64,000 nucleotides of DNA, from positions 124,001 to 188,000 of the forward strand of contig NZ_BMVR01000003.1 in the NCBI RefSeq assembly GCF_014650815.1. Direction: 5' to 3'. Source of the stretch: Streptomyces flavofungini. GTDB lineage: Bacteria > Actinomycetota > Actinomycetes > Streptomycetales > Streptomycetaceae. Within the stretch, counting starts at the first letter, position 1, and the number at the start of each line of letters is the position of its first letter. Shown one piece after another: positions 8,834 to 17,624 of this stretch. The notes under the pieces are model-generated. The model saw only the letters and a program-made list of their open reading frames with translations. It made no database searches and was not told the origin of the DNA. A program made the translations under genes and the position numbers.

Positions 8834-9283
8834 TCAGAAGTTGAGCAGGGCGCCGTCGGTGAGAGCCGCCTTCATCGAGCACGGGTTGCCGAAGGTGGTC
8901 GTCCACGACACGTGCTTGCCCTGCCAGACACCGGCCGCGGAGACCACGACCGGGTTCCACTCCTTGGTGCACGCGACCTTCGGAGCCTGGTCGACGAGCT
9001 TCTCGAACTGCGCCTCGACGGCGAAGAGTTCGCCGCACGCCGCGCGCGGCGCCGGGTGGGTGCCGACGGCCTTCGGCGCGCAGCTGAGGGTGACCGCCCG
9101 CTGCACCGTGGCCGTGGCGGCGTCGTCGCCCTGGCCGACGGTGAGCACGAGGTCCGACGGCGCGTACAGGCCCGTCGGCGCCGGGGTCGCAGCACCGGCC
9201 GCGCCCGTCGAGACCGCCGAGACGGTCAGGACGCCTGCGGCTACGGCGGCGGCCGCGCTCACGGTCTTCAGGAGGTGACGCAC
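8834..9283 (-). CDS. Subtilisin inhibitor-like protein (SSI family)
   Basis: A 149-residue secreted inhibitor of serine proteases, related to Streptomyces subtilisin inhibitor. A Sec signal peptide covers about residues 1-31 (basic start, hydrophobic core, AGA-A cleavage region). The mature part has the four family cysteines C68, C83, C105 and C135, and the conserved GVWQGKxVS segment. The reactive-site loop reads C105-T-K107-E; aligned with SSI, where Met-Val is the scissile pair, P1 is Lys107. By family rules this predicts better inhibition of trypsin-like than of subtilisin-like enzymes. The start is GTG at 9283 with GGAG eight bases upstream. It is monocistronic with a hairpin terminator. 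In this genus such genes are usually under AdpA control; I do not see a clear AdpA box. Confidence 0.93.
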   Translation of the reverse strand: MRHLLKTVSAAAAVAAGVLTVSAVSTGAAGAATPAPTGLYAPSDLVLTVGQGDDAATATVQRAVTLSCAPKAVGTHPAPRAACGELFAVEAQFEKLVDQAPKVACTKEWNPVVVSAAGVWQGKHVSWTTTFGNPCSMKAALTDGALLNF

Positions 9284-9673
9284 TTTGACGCTCCTTCAAT
9301 GCGAGTGGGAAGTACGAGAGTTGTGTTTCCTGTGCGTGAAACCAGGTGTTACGTGGAGATTGCGTGTGCCGTTCTTGGTTGCGGTCGGGAGTCTTGCAAG
9401 TGCGCTGAGTAAGCGGCAAGCGGATGGTCGATTTCCGGATGACTGCGATCGTCGAGTGCGGGCCGAATGACCGTTCGGGCAGCTCAGGGCGGTCGAACGC
9501 ACGGTGTGACGACCGTCCAGAATGTGGACTCTGCCAGGTGGTATAACCAAGAACAACACGCTGACCTGGGAGAATGAGCGGTTGGTAATTTTCTTCGGCG
9601 CGGCGTTCGACCGGAAACCGGTGCTTGACCGGGTGGGTGCGGAGGAGTTATGAGGCGGGTGGCACGGGTGGGG
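9284..9673. other. Intergenic region upstream of the subtilisin inhibitor gene
   Basis: 390 bp between the stop of the large regulator and the start of the inhibitor gene, both leftward. It is noticeably richer in A/T than its surroundings, including TATAAC at 9542-9547 and AATTTTC near 9590, as expected for a strong or multiply regulated promoter region. No reading frame here has Streptomyces codon bias. I cannot place a single reliable promoter. Confidence 0.4.
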
Positions 9674-12600
9674 TCAGTGGGGCGGGAGCGGCTTCTCGGC
9701 CCGCTCGGGCGTCCGGGCTGAGAGGCGTCGGGCCTGCTCAGGGGCCATGCGCTCGCCCTCGTCGAACGCGGCGGTGTACGCGCCCTCGCCCAGCCGGTCC
9801 CTGGCGCCCGCCGACACCCGGTCCACGTCGCCGCGCTCGGCCGCTGGGAGCGGGGCGCCCGCGGAGGCGCGGGCGGCGGCCGCCGCGCCGAGCAGCGTCA
9901 CGGCGGTGCGGTGCTCCCCGGCGGCGCCCGCTGCCCCCGCGAGGCCCTCCAGGGCCAGGGCGAGCGCCCGCGCGTCGCCGAGGCCGACGGCGACGTCGAA
10001 GCCCTCGGCGTGCAACGCATGCGCCCGGTCCGCGTCGCCGCGCAGCTCCGCCACGAAGCCCAGCTCGGCGAGCGCGAGCGTGACGCCCGGCCCGTAGTCG
10101 GCCCGGCGGAACCAGGCGAGCAGGTCCCGCATGTACCCCTCCGCGCCCGCCAGGTCGCCCTCCCTGCGCGCCCCGAGTCCGAGGCCGATGCGCGCGTCCA
10201 GCTCGCCGGAGCGGAAGCTGTGGTCGCGCGCGAGCCGCAGCGCGCGCTCGTGCGCGGCGCGGGCCTCGGCGAAGTCGCCCGTGAGCAGCGCGATCCGGCC
10301 AACTCCGGACAGCCGCTTGGACGCCTCCGCCCACAGCCGAAGCCGCTCCGCGATGGCCAGTCCCTCGCGGTGCAGCCGCGCCGCCTCGGCGTAGTCGCCC
10401 GCGATCTCGCTGAGTGTCGCCAGCGGGAAGACGGTCTGCAACTGCCCCCAGTCGTCGCCCAGTTCCCGGAACAACCGGGCGCTGCGCTCGCTGTCACGGC
10501 GTACGGCGGCGAGGTCGCCGTGCGCGAGCGCGTGCCGGGCCCGCACGCTCAGCGCGGCGGCGGTGCCCCAGGCGTCACCGAGGGCGGCGAACAAGTCGAG
10601 CGCCTCGTTCACCAGCCGCTCCCCGGTGCGCACGGCGCCCGCGCCCAACTGCGCGGAGCCGAGGACCCACAGGGCGGTGGCGCGGCCTGAGGGGTCGTCA
10701 AGGTGTTGGTAGGCGGCGAGGGTCGCGCGGAGGAGGCGCGTGGGTTCGGCGGGTGGTTCCGGGGTGCTGGTCGTGCCCTCGCTGTCGCCGGTGGCCTCGC
10801 TGTCGCCCGTGGCCTCGCCGGTGGGGGTCGGCCCGGCGTCCGTGCCCGTGCAGATGTCCGCGTACGCGTCCACGGCCGCGTCATGGCCGCCTTCCCGCAG
10901 GGAGATGCCGGTGCGCCAGGCGAGGGCGAGGGCGCGGGCGGCGGCGATCTCGGTGGGCTCGGCGGCTTCGGGGGCGTGCTCGGCGTTCGGTGCCGACCTG
11001 GAGGTGGGGGCCGACGTCGCCTGCGTTCCCGTATCCGGCACCAACGCCAGCACCGCGTCCAGTGACCTCCGCGCCTCGGTGATCCGCCCCCGCAGCACCC
11101 AGTACCAGGCCAGCGCGTTGACCATGCCCAACGCGCGCTCCACCGCGCCGAGTCCGACCGCCGTGTCCAGCGCGCGGCGCAGATTGGCGCTTTCCTCGTC
11201 GAGGCGATCCAGCCACCGGCGCTGCTCGGGACCGTGCAGCGACCGGCCCGCCGTGACAGCGAGTTCGGCGTAGTGGACGCTGTGCCGCTCACGCACGTCC
11301 CCGGACTCGCCCGCCTCCCGCAGCTGCTCGACGCCGTACTCCCTGACGGACTCAAGAACGCAGTACCGCGGCCCGTCCCGCCGATCGGAGGCCACCACCA
11401 GCGAGCGGTCCACCAGGCGGGAGAGGAGGTCGAGCACATCGGGCCCGCGTACGGCGCCGCCCGTGCTCACGGCCCGGGCGGCGTCGAGCGTGCAGCCCTC
11501 GTGCACGGCGAGGCGGCGCAGCACCGTGCGCTCCGGCGGCGACAGCAGCGACCAGCTCCAGTCGATGACCGCGCGGAGCGTACGCTGCCGGGCGGGCGCC
11601 CCGCGAAAACCCCGGCCGAGCAGCGCGAACCGGTCGTCGATGCGGGACAGCAGCCCGTGCACGCCCAACGTGCGCACCCGCGCGGCCGCGAGTTCCAGTG
11701 CCAGCGGGAGCCCGTCGAGCCGCACGCACAACTCGGCGACGGCCTCCGCGTCGTCCGCGCCGAGGCCGGCCCCCGGCCCGAGCCCGGCCCGCTGCCGGAA
11801 CAGCTCCATGGCGCCCGCGAGGTCGAGCGGCGGCACCGCCAGGACCCGCTCACCGCTCACGTCGAGGGGCTCCTGACTGGTGGTGAGGACGCTCAGCCCG
11901 GGCGCATCGCGCAGCAGCGCGTCGGCCAACTCGGCCGCCGCGTCCACCAGATGCTCGCAATTGTCGAGGACGAGGAGCAGCCGCCGCCCGCGCAACGCCC
12001 CCGTGAGCCGCTCGACCGCAGCCACCGGCACCCCCGGCTCCTCATGCAGCCCGATGACCCGGGCCACCGCCTCGGCCACCCCCTCGATCCCCGCCCCGTC
12101 CCCCAGCCCCGCGAGCTCGGCCACCCACACCCCGTCGGGAAACTCCCCCGCCACGCCACGCGCCGCCGCGAACGCCAGCCGGGTCTTGCCCACCCCGCCG
12201 GGGCCGGTCAGGGTCACCAGCCGGGTGGCGGCGAGGAGTTGACGCACGTCGAGGACCGCGTCGGCGCGTCCGATGAGCGGGGCGACAGGGGCCGGGAGGT
12301 TGGTGCGGTGGGTGGTGGCCTCTGCGAGGGCTTCGGGGGTGGGGGAGTGGGACGCGGGGGCGGTGGTCCCGGGGGGTGTGGTGGACGGGGGCGCTGCCGG
12401 GGGTGTCGCGAAGGCCGGGGGCAGCGGGGCGGGTGTCGTGGCGGCGGGCAGCGCGACGGCCGCGGGTGTGGCTGTGGGCTCCGTCGTGAGCGGGGGCGCG
12501 GGGGCGGTCCGGCTCGGGGGCTCGGCGGGCGTGGTGCCGGGCGGGGTGGTGCCGGAAGGGGTGGGCGCGGAGGTCGCGGTGGTCGGCCGGGCGGGGCCGG

Positions 12601-13645
12601 GCTCGGCGGTCGGTGCCGCGGCAGCCGATGCCGTGGTGATCCGGGGTCTCGTCGCGGACGTGGCAGTCCCCGGAGGCGGGGGCTTGGGTGCGTCGGCGAT
12701 CGGCGGTGCGGGCATGGCCCCGGGTGGCGCGGTCGCCGGAGGCGTGGGTGCGGGTGTCCGCGCGGACGGCCGTGCGGGTGTGGTCCCAGGCGGCATGGGG
12801 GGCGCAAGCGGGGAGGCCGGAGGCGTGGCGGGCGGAGACACCATTGCCGCGGGCTCGGGCGGTGCCGACGAGGTGGTCCCGGCGGCCGGCGGAGCGTCCA
12901 GCTTCGGGTCCTGCCGCAGTATCGCCCCGTGCAGCGCCGCCAGTTCGGCTCCGGGGGTGAGGCCGAGGTCCTCGGCGAGGCGGTGGCGCAGGTCCTCATA
13001 GGCGGCGAGGGCCTCCGACTGGCGGCCCGCGCGGTACAGGGCCCGGAGCTGTGCGGCCCGCAGGCGCTCGCGCAGGGGGTGGTGGCGCACCAGGTCGGCC
13101 AGGTCGGCGGCCAGCGGGCCGTGGTCGCCGGACTCCAGGCGGGCCTCGGCCTGGTCCTCCCGGGCCGTGAGGCGGTCCTCCTCCAGGCGGTCGGTGGCGC
13201 CCCGCGCGAACGCGTCGTCGGTGAAGTCGGCGAACGCCCCGCCTCGCCACAGCCCCAACGCCTCGTCCAGGAGCCGCACCCGCTCGCCGGGCACGTCCGC
13301 CGCCCGGGCCCGCTCCAGCAGCAGCGCGAACCTGCCCGTGTCGACCGCGTCCGCCGCCACCCGCAGCGTGTAGCCCGCGGGCCCCGCCCCGACCAGGGCC
13401 CGGCCGCCCGGCTCGGCCCGTTCCAGGGCCCGGCGGAGCTGCGACACCTTGCCCTGCAGGGCGTTGGACGGATGGTCGGGCAACTCCTCGCCCCACAACC
13501 CGTCGATCAGCCGGTCCGCGGACACCGGGTGTCCCGGGTGCACCAGCAAGTGGGCCAGGAGCGCACGGACCTTGGCGCCGGGGACGGTGACCTCCGCGCC
13601 GTCCGTCGTCCACACGGCCAGCGGACCGAGCACTCCGAATCGCAT
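9674..13645 (-). CDS. AfsR/SARP-type BTAD transcriptional regulator with NB-ARC ATPase and TPR
   Basis: A 1323-residue regulator. Residues 1-95 are an OmpR-like winged helix (MRFGVLGPLAVW, LIDGLWGEELP). Residues 95-245 are the bacterial transcriptional activation domain (LRERLRAAQLRALYRAGRQSEAL). From about 250 to 454 there is a Pro/Ala/Thr-rich low-complexity linker. The ATPase follows with P-loop GPGGVGKT at about 480-487 and LLVLDNCEHL as Walker B, then a winged-helix/ARC part and C-terminal TPR repeats. Such proteins activate secondary metabolism promoters as ATP-controlled oligomers. The ATG at 13645 gives the family start; no strong ribosome site precedes it, so it may be leaderless. 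It is divergent from the oxidoreductase at 13833, its likely target. Confidence 0.9.
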   Translation of the reverse strand: MRFGVLGPLAVWTTDGAEVTVPGAKVRALLAHLLVHPGHPVSADRLIDGLWGEELPDHPSNALQGKVSQLRRALERAEPGGRALVGAGPAGYTLRVAADAVDTGRFALLLERARAADVPGERVRLLDEALGLWRGGAFADFTDDAFARGATDRLEEDRLTAREDQAEARLESGDHGPLAADLADLVRHHPLRERLRAAQLRALYRAGRQSEALAAYEDLRHRLAEDLGLTPGAELAALHGAILRQDPKLDAPPAAGTTSSAPPEPAAMVSPPATPPASPLAPPMPPGTTPARPSARTPAPTPPATAPPGAMPAPPIADAPKPPPPGTATSATRPRITTASAAAAPTAEPGPARPTTATSAPTPSGTTPPGTTPAEPPSRTAPAPPLTTEPTATPAAVALPAATTPAPLPPAFATPPAAPPSTTPPGTTAPASHSPTPEALAEATTHRTNLPAPVAPLIGRADAVLDVRQLLAATRLVTLTGPGGVGKTRLAFAAARGVAGEFPDGVWVAELAGLGDGAGIEGVAEAVARVIGLHEEPGVPVAAVERLTGALRGRRLLLVLDNCEHLVDAAAELADALLRDAPGLSVLTTSQEPLDVSGERVLAVPPLDLAGAMELFRQRAGLGPGAGLGADDAEAVAELCVRLDGLPLALELAAARVRTLGVHGLLSRIDDRFALLGRGFRGAPARQRTLRAVIDWSWSLLSPPERTVLRRLAVHEGCTLDAARAVSTGGAVRGPDVLDLLSRLVDRSLVVASDRRDGPRYCVLESVREYGVEQLREAGESGDVRERHSVHYAELAVTAGRSLHGPEQRRWLDRLDEESANLRRALDTAVGLGAVERALGMVNALAWYWVLRGRITEARRSLDAVLALVPDTGTQATSAPTSRSAPNAEHAPEAAEPTEIAAARALALAWRTGISLREGGHDAAVDAYADICTGTDAGPTPTGEATGDSEATGDSEGTTSTPEPPAEPTRLLRATLAAYQHLDDPSGRATALWVLGSAQLGAGAVRTGERLVNEALDLFAALGDAWGTAAALSVRARHALAHGDLAAVRRDSERSARLFRELGDDWGQLQTVFPLATLSEIAGDYAEAARLHREGLAIAERLRLWAEASKRLSGVGRIALLTGDFAEARAAHERALRLARDHSFRSGELDARIGLGLGARREGDLAGAEGYMRDLLAWFRRADYGPGVTLALAELGFVAELRGDADRAHALHAEGFDVAVGLGDARALALALEGLAGAAGAAGEHRTAVTLLGAAAAARASAGAPLPAAERGDVDRVSAGARDRLGEGAYTAAFDEGERMAPEQARRLSARTPERAEKPLPPH

Positions 13646-13832
13646 GCCGAAGACGATAACTCGGCAGGTGAGCGCTCTGCCGTCGGCGCCGACAGGGCAG
13701 CGACAGCGAACCGGCAGGCAAGCGGCAGCGAACGGACAGGCCCCGCCCGCAGGGTGATGACCGCAGGCCGGGCACACCGCCCCGGCCGCAGCACCGAAAG
13801 CAGTCCCAGCCGCAGTCCCACGGAGGCACAGC

Positions 13833-14732
13833 ATGAGCGACACCGGCAGCACCACCGGCGAGACCACCACCCCCGCGCCCACCACCATCACCGTCATCGG
13901 GCTCGGCAACCTCGGGCAGGTCCTCGCCCGCACCTTCCTCGACCAGGGCCACCAGGTCACCGTCTGGAACCGCTCGCAGGACAAGGCGGACGAACTGGTC
14001 GCCCGGGGCGCCACGTTGGCGGCGAGCCCGGCCGAGGCCGTCGCCGCGAGCGACCTGATCGTCGTCTGCGTACTCGACTACACGACCGTCCGCGACCTGC
14101 TCACGCCGACCGCGGCCGCCCTCGCGGGCCGCGTCGTCGTGAACCTCACCTCCGGCACCCCCGACCCCGCCCGCGAACTCGGCGCGTGGGTCGGCAAGCA
14201 GGGCGCCGCGTACGTGGACGGCGCGGTGTACGCGATCCCGCAGACCGTCGGCACGCCGGAGGCCTTCGTCCTGTACAGCGGCGACGCCGAGGCGTTCGCG
14301 CGGTACCGGACGCTCCTGGAGACACTGGGCTCGGCGGTGTTCGTCGGCACCGACGCGGGGCTCGCGCCGGTGTACGACGTGGCGGTGCTCAGCGGCATGT
14401 ACGGGATGTTCGCCGGGTTCTTCCAGACGGTCGCCGTCGGCGGCTCCGCCGGGATCGAGGCGGCGAAGGTCACCGAACTGCTCGTGCGCTGGCTCACGGA
14501 GGCCATCGCCGCGCTGCCCGGCTTCGCCGCCGAGATCGACGCCGGGGACTACCGGACCGAGACCTCCAACCTGGACATCAACGCCGTCGGCCTCGCCCAC
14601 ATCCTCGCCGCGACCAAGGAGCAGGGCGTCGGCGTCGACCTGCTCGCCCCCCTGCACGCCCTGTTCGAGCGGCAGGTGTCGCAGGGGCACGGCGCGGAGA
14701 GCATGTCCCGCGCGATCGAGTCGCTGCGCTAG
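13833..14732 (+). CDS. NAD(P)-binding oxidoreductase, imine reductase-like
   Basis: A 299-residue beta-hydroxyacid dehydrogenase superfamily protein. The Rossmann motif VIGLGNLGQ is at 21-29, followed by WNRSQDKADELV (NADP-type Arg after the second strand). The C-terminal helical domain has the imine-reductase look: IEAAKVTELLVRW and AEIDAGDYRTETSNLDINA. It lacks the catalytic Lys of true hydroxyisobutyrate dehydrogenases in the expected place, which supports the imine-reductase group. Reduction of cyclic imines or related carbonyls with NADPH is the likely chemistry. The start at 13833 has GGAGG six bases upstream. It is divergent from the BTAD regulator across 187 bp. Confidence 0.82.
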   Translation: MSDTGSTTGETTTPAPTTITVIGLGNLGQVLARTFLDQGHQVTVWNRSQDKADELVARGATLAASPAEAVAASDLIVVCVLDYTTVRDLLTPTAAALAGRVVVNLTSGTPDPARELGAWVGKQGAAYVDGAVYAIPQTVGTPEAFVLYSGDAEAFARYRTLLETLGSAVFVGTDAGLAPVYDVAVLSGMYGMFAGFFQTVAVGGSAGIEAAKVTELLVRWLTEAIAALPGFAAEIDAGDYRTETSNLDINAVGLAHILAATKEQGVGVDLLAPLHALFERQVSQGHGAESMSRAIESLR

Positions 14733-14806
14733 GGCGTGCGGAGCCCGCGGGGCCGGTGCGACACCGCACCGGCTCCACCGGCTCCCGCGCCCTGTCGGCT
14801 CCCGGA

Positions 14807-14856
14807 TGTCAAGGGGGTGTCAACGTCCTGGTGAGAGCTGCCAAGGATGTGTCAAG
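14807..14856 (+). promoter_or_regulatory. Repeated TGTCAA motifs upstream of kdpF
   Basis: Three direct copies of TGTCAAS are present: TGTCAAG at 14807, TGTCAAC at 14818 and TGTCAAG at 14850. Two are followed by GGGG. They lie 70-120 bp before the kdpF start, where a response-regulator binding region is expected. This is a pattern seen by eye only; the binding protein is not known. Confidence 0.35.
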
Positions 14857-14926
14857 GGGCGTATCCGCTGGTCCGGCGAGCGGCTTCGGTGGGGAAGTCA
14901 CCCAGCACGCCAAGGAGTTGAGGACC

Positions 14927-15016
14927 GTGAGTGCTGAGAATGTGGTGGGACTCGTCATCGCCGTCAGCCTGGTCGGGTATCTCGTCCTCGCGCGGCTCTT
15001 CCCGGAGAGGTTCTGA
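14927..15016 (+). CDS. kdpF: KdpF, small subunit of the K+-transporting ATPase
   Basis: A 29-residue single-pass membrane peptide: start VSAENVVGLVIAVSLVG, end LVLARLFPERF. This matches KdpF, which stabilises the KdpABC potassium pump. The start is GTG at 14927, with AAGGAG about eleven bases upstream and a GAGG nearer. In Streptomyces kdpF normally precedes kdpA, kdpB and kdpC. Here the next gene, ten bases downstream, is a kdpD-type sensor, so the pump genes are missing from this place. Confidence 0.85.
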   Translation: MSAENVVGLVIAVSLVGYLVLARLFPERF

Positions 15017-15026
15017 CACCGGCGCG

Positions 15027-17579
15027 ATGACGGATGTACGACCCGGACAGTTGAAGATCTACCTCGGAGCGGCACCGGGGGTCGGCAAGACCTGCCGCAT
15101 GCTCGACGAAGGACGGCGACGGGCCGCGCGCGGCGCCGACGTCGTCGTGGGTCTCGTCGAGTGCCATCGGCGTCCGCACACGGAATCCCTCCTGCGGGAG
15201 GCGCGGGCCGCGGGACTCGACGTCGTGGAGCGCGCCCGCGTCTCCTGCCGCGGCGGCGCGTTCACCGAGCTCGACCTGGACGCGCTGCTCGCCCGCGCCC
15301 CGCAGGTCGCGCTCGTCGACGACCTCGCCCACACCAACGTTCCCGGCGACGGCCGCAACCCCAAGCGCTGGCAGGACATCGACCGGCTGCTCACCGCGGG
15401 CATCGACGTCGTCACGACGGTCAACATCCAGCACATGGAGTCCCTCAAGGACGTGGTGGAGAAGATCACCAAGGTGCCGCAAGCCGAGACCGTCCCCGAC
15501 GACGTCGTGCGCCGCGCCCACCAGATCGAGCTCGTCGACGTCGCCCCGGAGTCGCTGCGCCGCCGCATGGCGCACGGCAACATCCACGCCCCGGAGAAGG
15601 TGGACGCCGCCCTCGCCAACTACTTCCGCACCGGCAATCTGACGGCCCTGCGCCAGCTCGCCCTGCTGTGGGTCGCCGACCGCGTCGACGAGGCCCTGCA
15701 GGCGTACCGCTCCGAGCACGGCATCGGCGGCGTGTGGGAGACCCGCGAGCGCGTCGTCGTAGGCCTGACCGGCGGCCCCGAGGGCGACACCCTGATCCGG
15801 CGTGCCGCCCGCATCGCCGACCGCTCCGTCGGCGGCGAGCTGCTCGCCGTGCACATCGCGCGCAGCGACGGCCTCGCCGCGGGCACCTCGCACGCGTCCC
15901 TGACCCGGCAGCGGCGGCTCGTGGAGGACCTGGGCGGCAGCTACCACTCGGTCGTCGGCGACGACATCGCGACCGCCCTGGTGGAGTTCGCCCGCGCCGA
16001 GAACGCCACCCAGCTCGTCCTCGGCTCCAGCCGCCGCGGCCGCGTCGAACGGTTCCTCACCGGCCGCGGCACCGGCGAGTCCGTCGTCGAGTCCTCCGGC
16101 GACATCGATGTCCACACCGTCACGCACGAACGCGCGGGCGCGGGCACCCTGCTGCCGTCGCGCAGGCGTACGCTGTCGGGCCCGCGCCGCGTCGGCGGAC
16201 CGGTCGCCGGGCTGCTCCTGCCGATCGCGCTCACCTTCCTCCTCGACCCGGACACGGCCCGCGAGCACCTGAACCTCACCAGCGAGACCTTGCTGTTCCT
16301 GCTCGCCGTGGTGGGCGTGGCCTGCATCGGCGGCGTGCTGTCCGCGGTCGTGGCGTCGGTGACCGCGTCGCTGCTGCTCAACTACTGGTTCATGCCACCC
16401 GTCGGACACTTCACGCTGGGTGATCCGAACAGCATGCTGGCCCTGGTGGTGTTCGCGATCGTCGCCGCCACGGTCGCCGCTGTCGTCGACCGGTCGCTGC
16501 GTCTTTCGCGGCGCTCCGCGCGCGCCACCGCCGAGGCCGAGACGATGTCGGCGCTAGCGGGCACCATCGTGCGGGGCGGGCAGCCCATTCCCGCCCTGCT
16601 CGAACGCGCCCGGGAGGCCTTCGGCGTGGACGCCGCCGAACTCGTGGCGGAGCCGCCCGACGTCTCCGAGGCCGCCGACGCCCAGGTGACCGCCGTACCC
16701 GCGGGCGCCGACGCCTACTTGGTGCTGCGCGGCCGCCCCCTGCCCGCCGCCGACCGCCGCGTCCTCGCCGCGTTCGCCGCGCACGTCGGCGCCGCCGTCG
16801 AGCGGGCCCGGCTCGCCGAGGCCGCCGCCGAGGTGGAGCCCGTCAAGGCCGCCGACCGGATGCGTACCGCGCTGCTGCGCGCCGTCGGGCACGACCTGCG
16901 CACCCCGCTGGCCGCCGCCCTCGCCGCGATCGGCTCGCTGCGCAGCCGCGACCTGGACTTCTCCGCACAGGACCGGGAGGAACTGCTCGCCACCGCCGAC
17001 GAGTCCATGACCAAGCTGAACCGGCTCGTCGACAACCTCCTCGACATGAGCCGCCTGCAGGCGGGCGCCCTCAAGCTCGAACTGCGCGACACCACCCTGG
17101 AGGAGGTCCTGCCGCCCGCTCTGGACTCGCTGCCCGTGTACTGCCCGGTCGAGACGGGCAGCCTGGAGGAGATCCCGGCCGTCCTCGCCGACCCGCCGCT
17201 CCTGGAGCGGGTGATAGCCAATCTCGTCGGCAACGCCGCCCGCCACACCCCTTCCGGCGGCAAGGTCCTGGTCACCGCGAGCGCGCTGGCGGGCCGTGTG
17301 GAACTGCGCGTCGTCGACCGCGGCCCCGGCCTCCCGGCGGCCGACCGCGACCGGGTCTTCGAGCCGTTCCAGCGCCTCGGCGACACCGACAACACCACCG
17401 GGCTCGGCCTCGGGCTCGCGCTGTCCCGGGGCCTCGCCGAGGCGATGGACGGCACCCTCACCCCGGAGGACACCCCCGGCGGCGGGCTCACCATGGTGTT
17501 GTCGCTGCCGTTCGCGGAACGGGTGCGCGAAACCAACGGTGCGCGGGGCCCTGGCGTCTGGCATTCTGAGCGCCTTTGA
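15027..17579 (+). CDS. kdpD: KdpD-type osmosensitive K+ channel sensor histidine kinase (first copy)
   Basis: An 850-residue membrane sensor kinase. The N-terminal KdpD domain has the Walker-A-like GAAPGVGKT at 14-22 and VALVDDLAHTN. A universal-stress-like domain follows (about 240-360), then four transmembrane helices (about 385-500), a GAF-like region, the phospho-acceptor H622 in GHDLRTPL and a complete HATPase (N box, GPGLP, GLGLGLALS). By family it should sense K+ or ionic strength and phosphorylate KdpE. No kdpE is adjacent. The ATG at 15027 gives MTDVRPGQLKIYLGAAPG. It lies ten bases after kdpF and three bases before the second copy, so all three are probably co-transcribed. Confidence 0.93.
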   Translation: MTDVRPGQLKIYLGAAPGVGKTCRMLDEGRRRAARGADVVVGLVECHRRPHTESLLREARAAGLDVVERARVSCRGGAFTELDLDALLARAPQVALVDDLAHTNVPGDGRNPKRWQDIDRLLTAGIDVVTTVNIQHMESLKDVVEKITKVPQAETVPDDVVRRAHQIELVDVAPESLRRRMAHGNIHAPEKVDAALANYFRTGNLTALRQLALLWVADRVDEALQAYRSEHGIGGVWETRERVVVGLTGGPEGDTLIRRAARIADRSVGGELLAVHIARSDGLAAGTSHASLTRQRRLVEDLGGSYHSVVGDDIATALVEFARAENATQLVLGSSRRGRVERFLTGRGTGESVVESSGDIDVHTVTHERAGAGTLLPSRRRTLSGPRRVGGPVAGLLLPIALTFLLDPDTAREHLNLTSETLLFLLAVVGVACIGGVLSAVVASVTASLLLNYWFMPPVGHFTLGDPNSMLALVVFAIVAATVAAVVDRSLRLSRRSARATAEAETMSALAGTIVRGGQPIPALLERAREAFGVDAAELVAEPPDVSEAADAQVTAVPAGADAYLVLRGRPLPAADRRVLAAFAAHVGAAVERARLAEAAAEVEPVKAADRMRTALLRAVGHDLRTPLAAALAAIGSLRSRDLDFSAQDREELLATADESMTKLNRLVDNLLDMSRLQAGALKLELRDTTLEEVLPPALDSLPVYCPVETGSLEEIPAVLADPPLLERVIANLVGNAARHTPSGGKVLVTASALAGRVELRVVDRGPGLPAADRDRVFEPFQRLGDTDNTTGLGLGLALSRGLAEAMDGTLTPEDTPGGGLTMVLSLPFAERVRETNGARGPGVWHSERL

Positions 17580-17624
17580 TCGATGAACGTATCAATCACC
17601 CCCCCGAGCGCAGAGACGAGATAC

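Noticed and set aside
9296..9559. An 87-codon leftward frame upstream of the subtilisin inhibitor gene
   Set aside because: Codon use is not that of Streptomyces, the region is A/T rich, and no family is seen; it is better read as regulatory DNA.
14700..14760. CTAGGGCGT after the oxidoreductase stop codon as a second copy of the MITE end
   Set aside because: Only the first nine bases agree with the element at 58225; the similarity stops there and no inverted partner is found.
11234..15016. A 1260-codon rightward open frame
   Set aside because: It is opposite the BTAD regulator and runs out of frame through the oxidoreductase gene; its composition is GRRGR-type. Only its last 29 codons are real, as kdpF.
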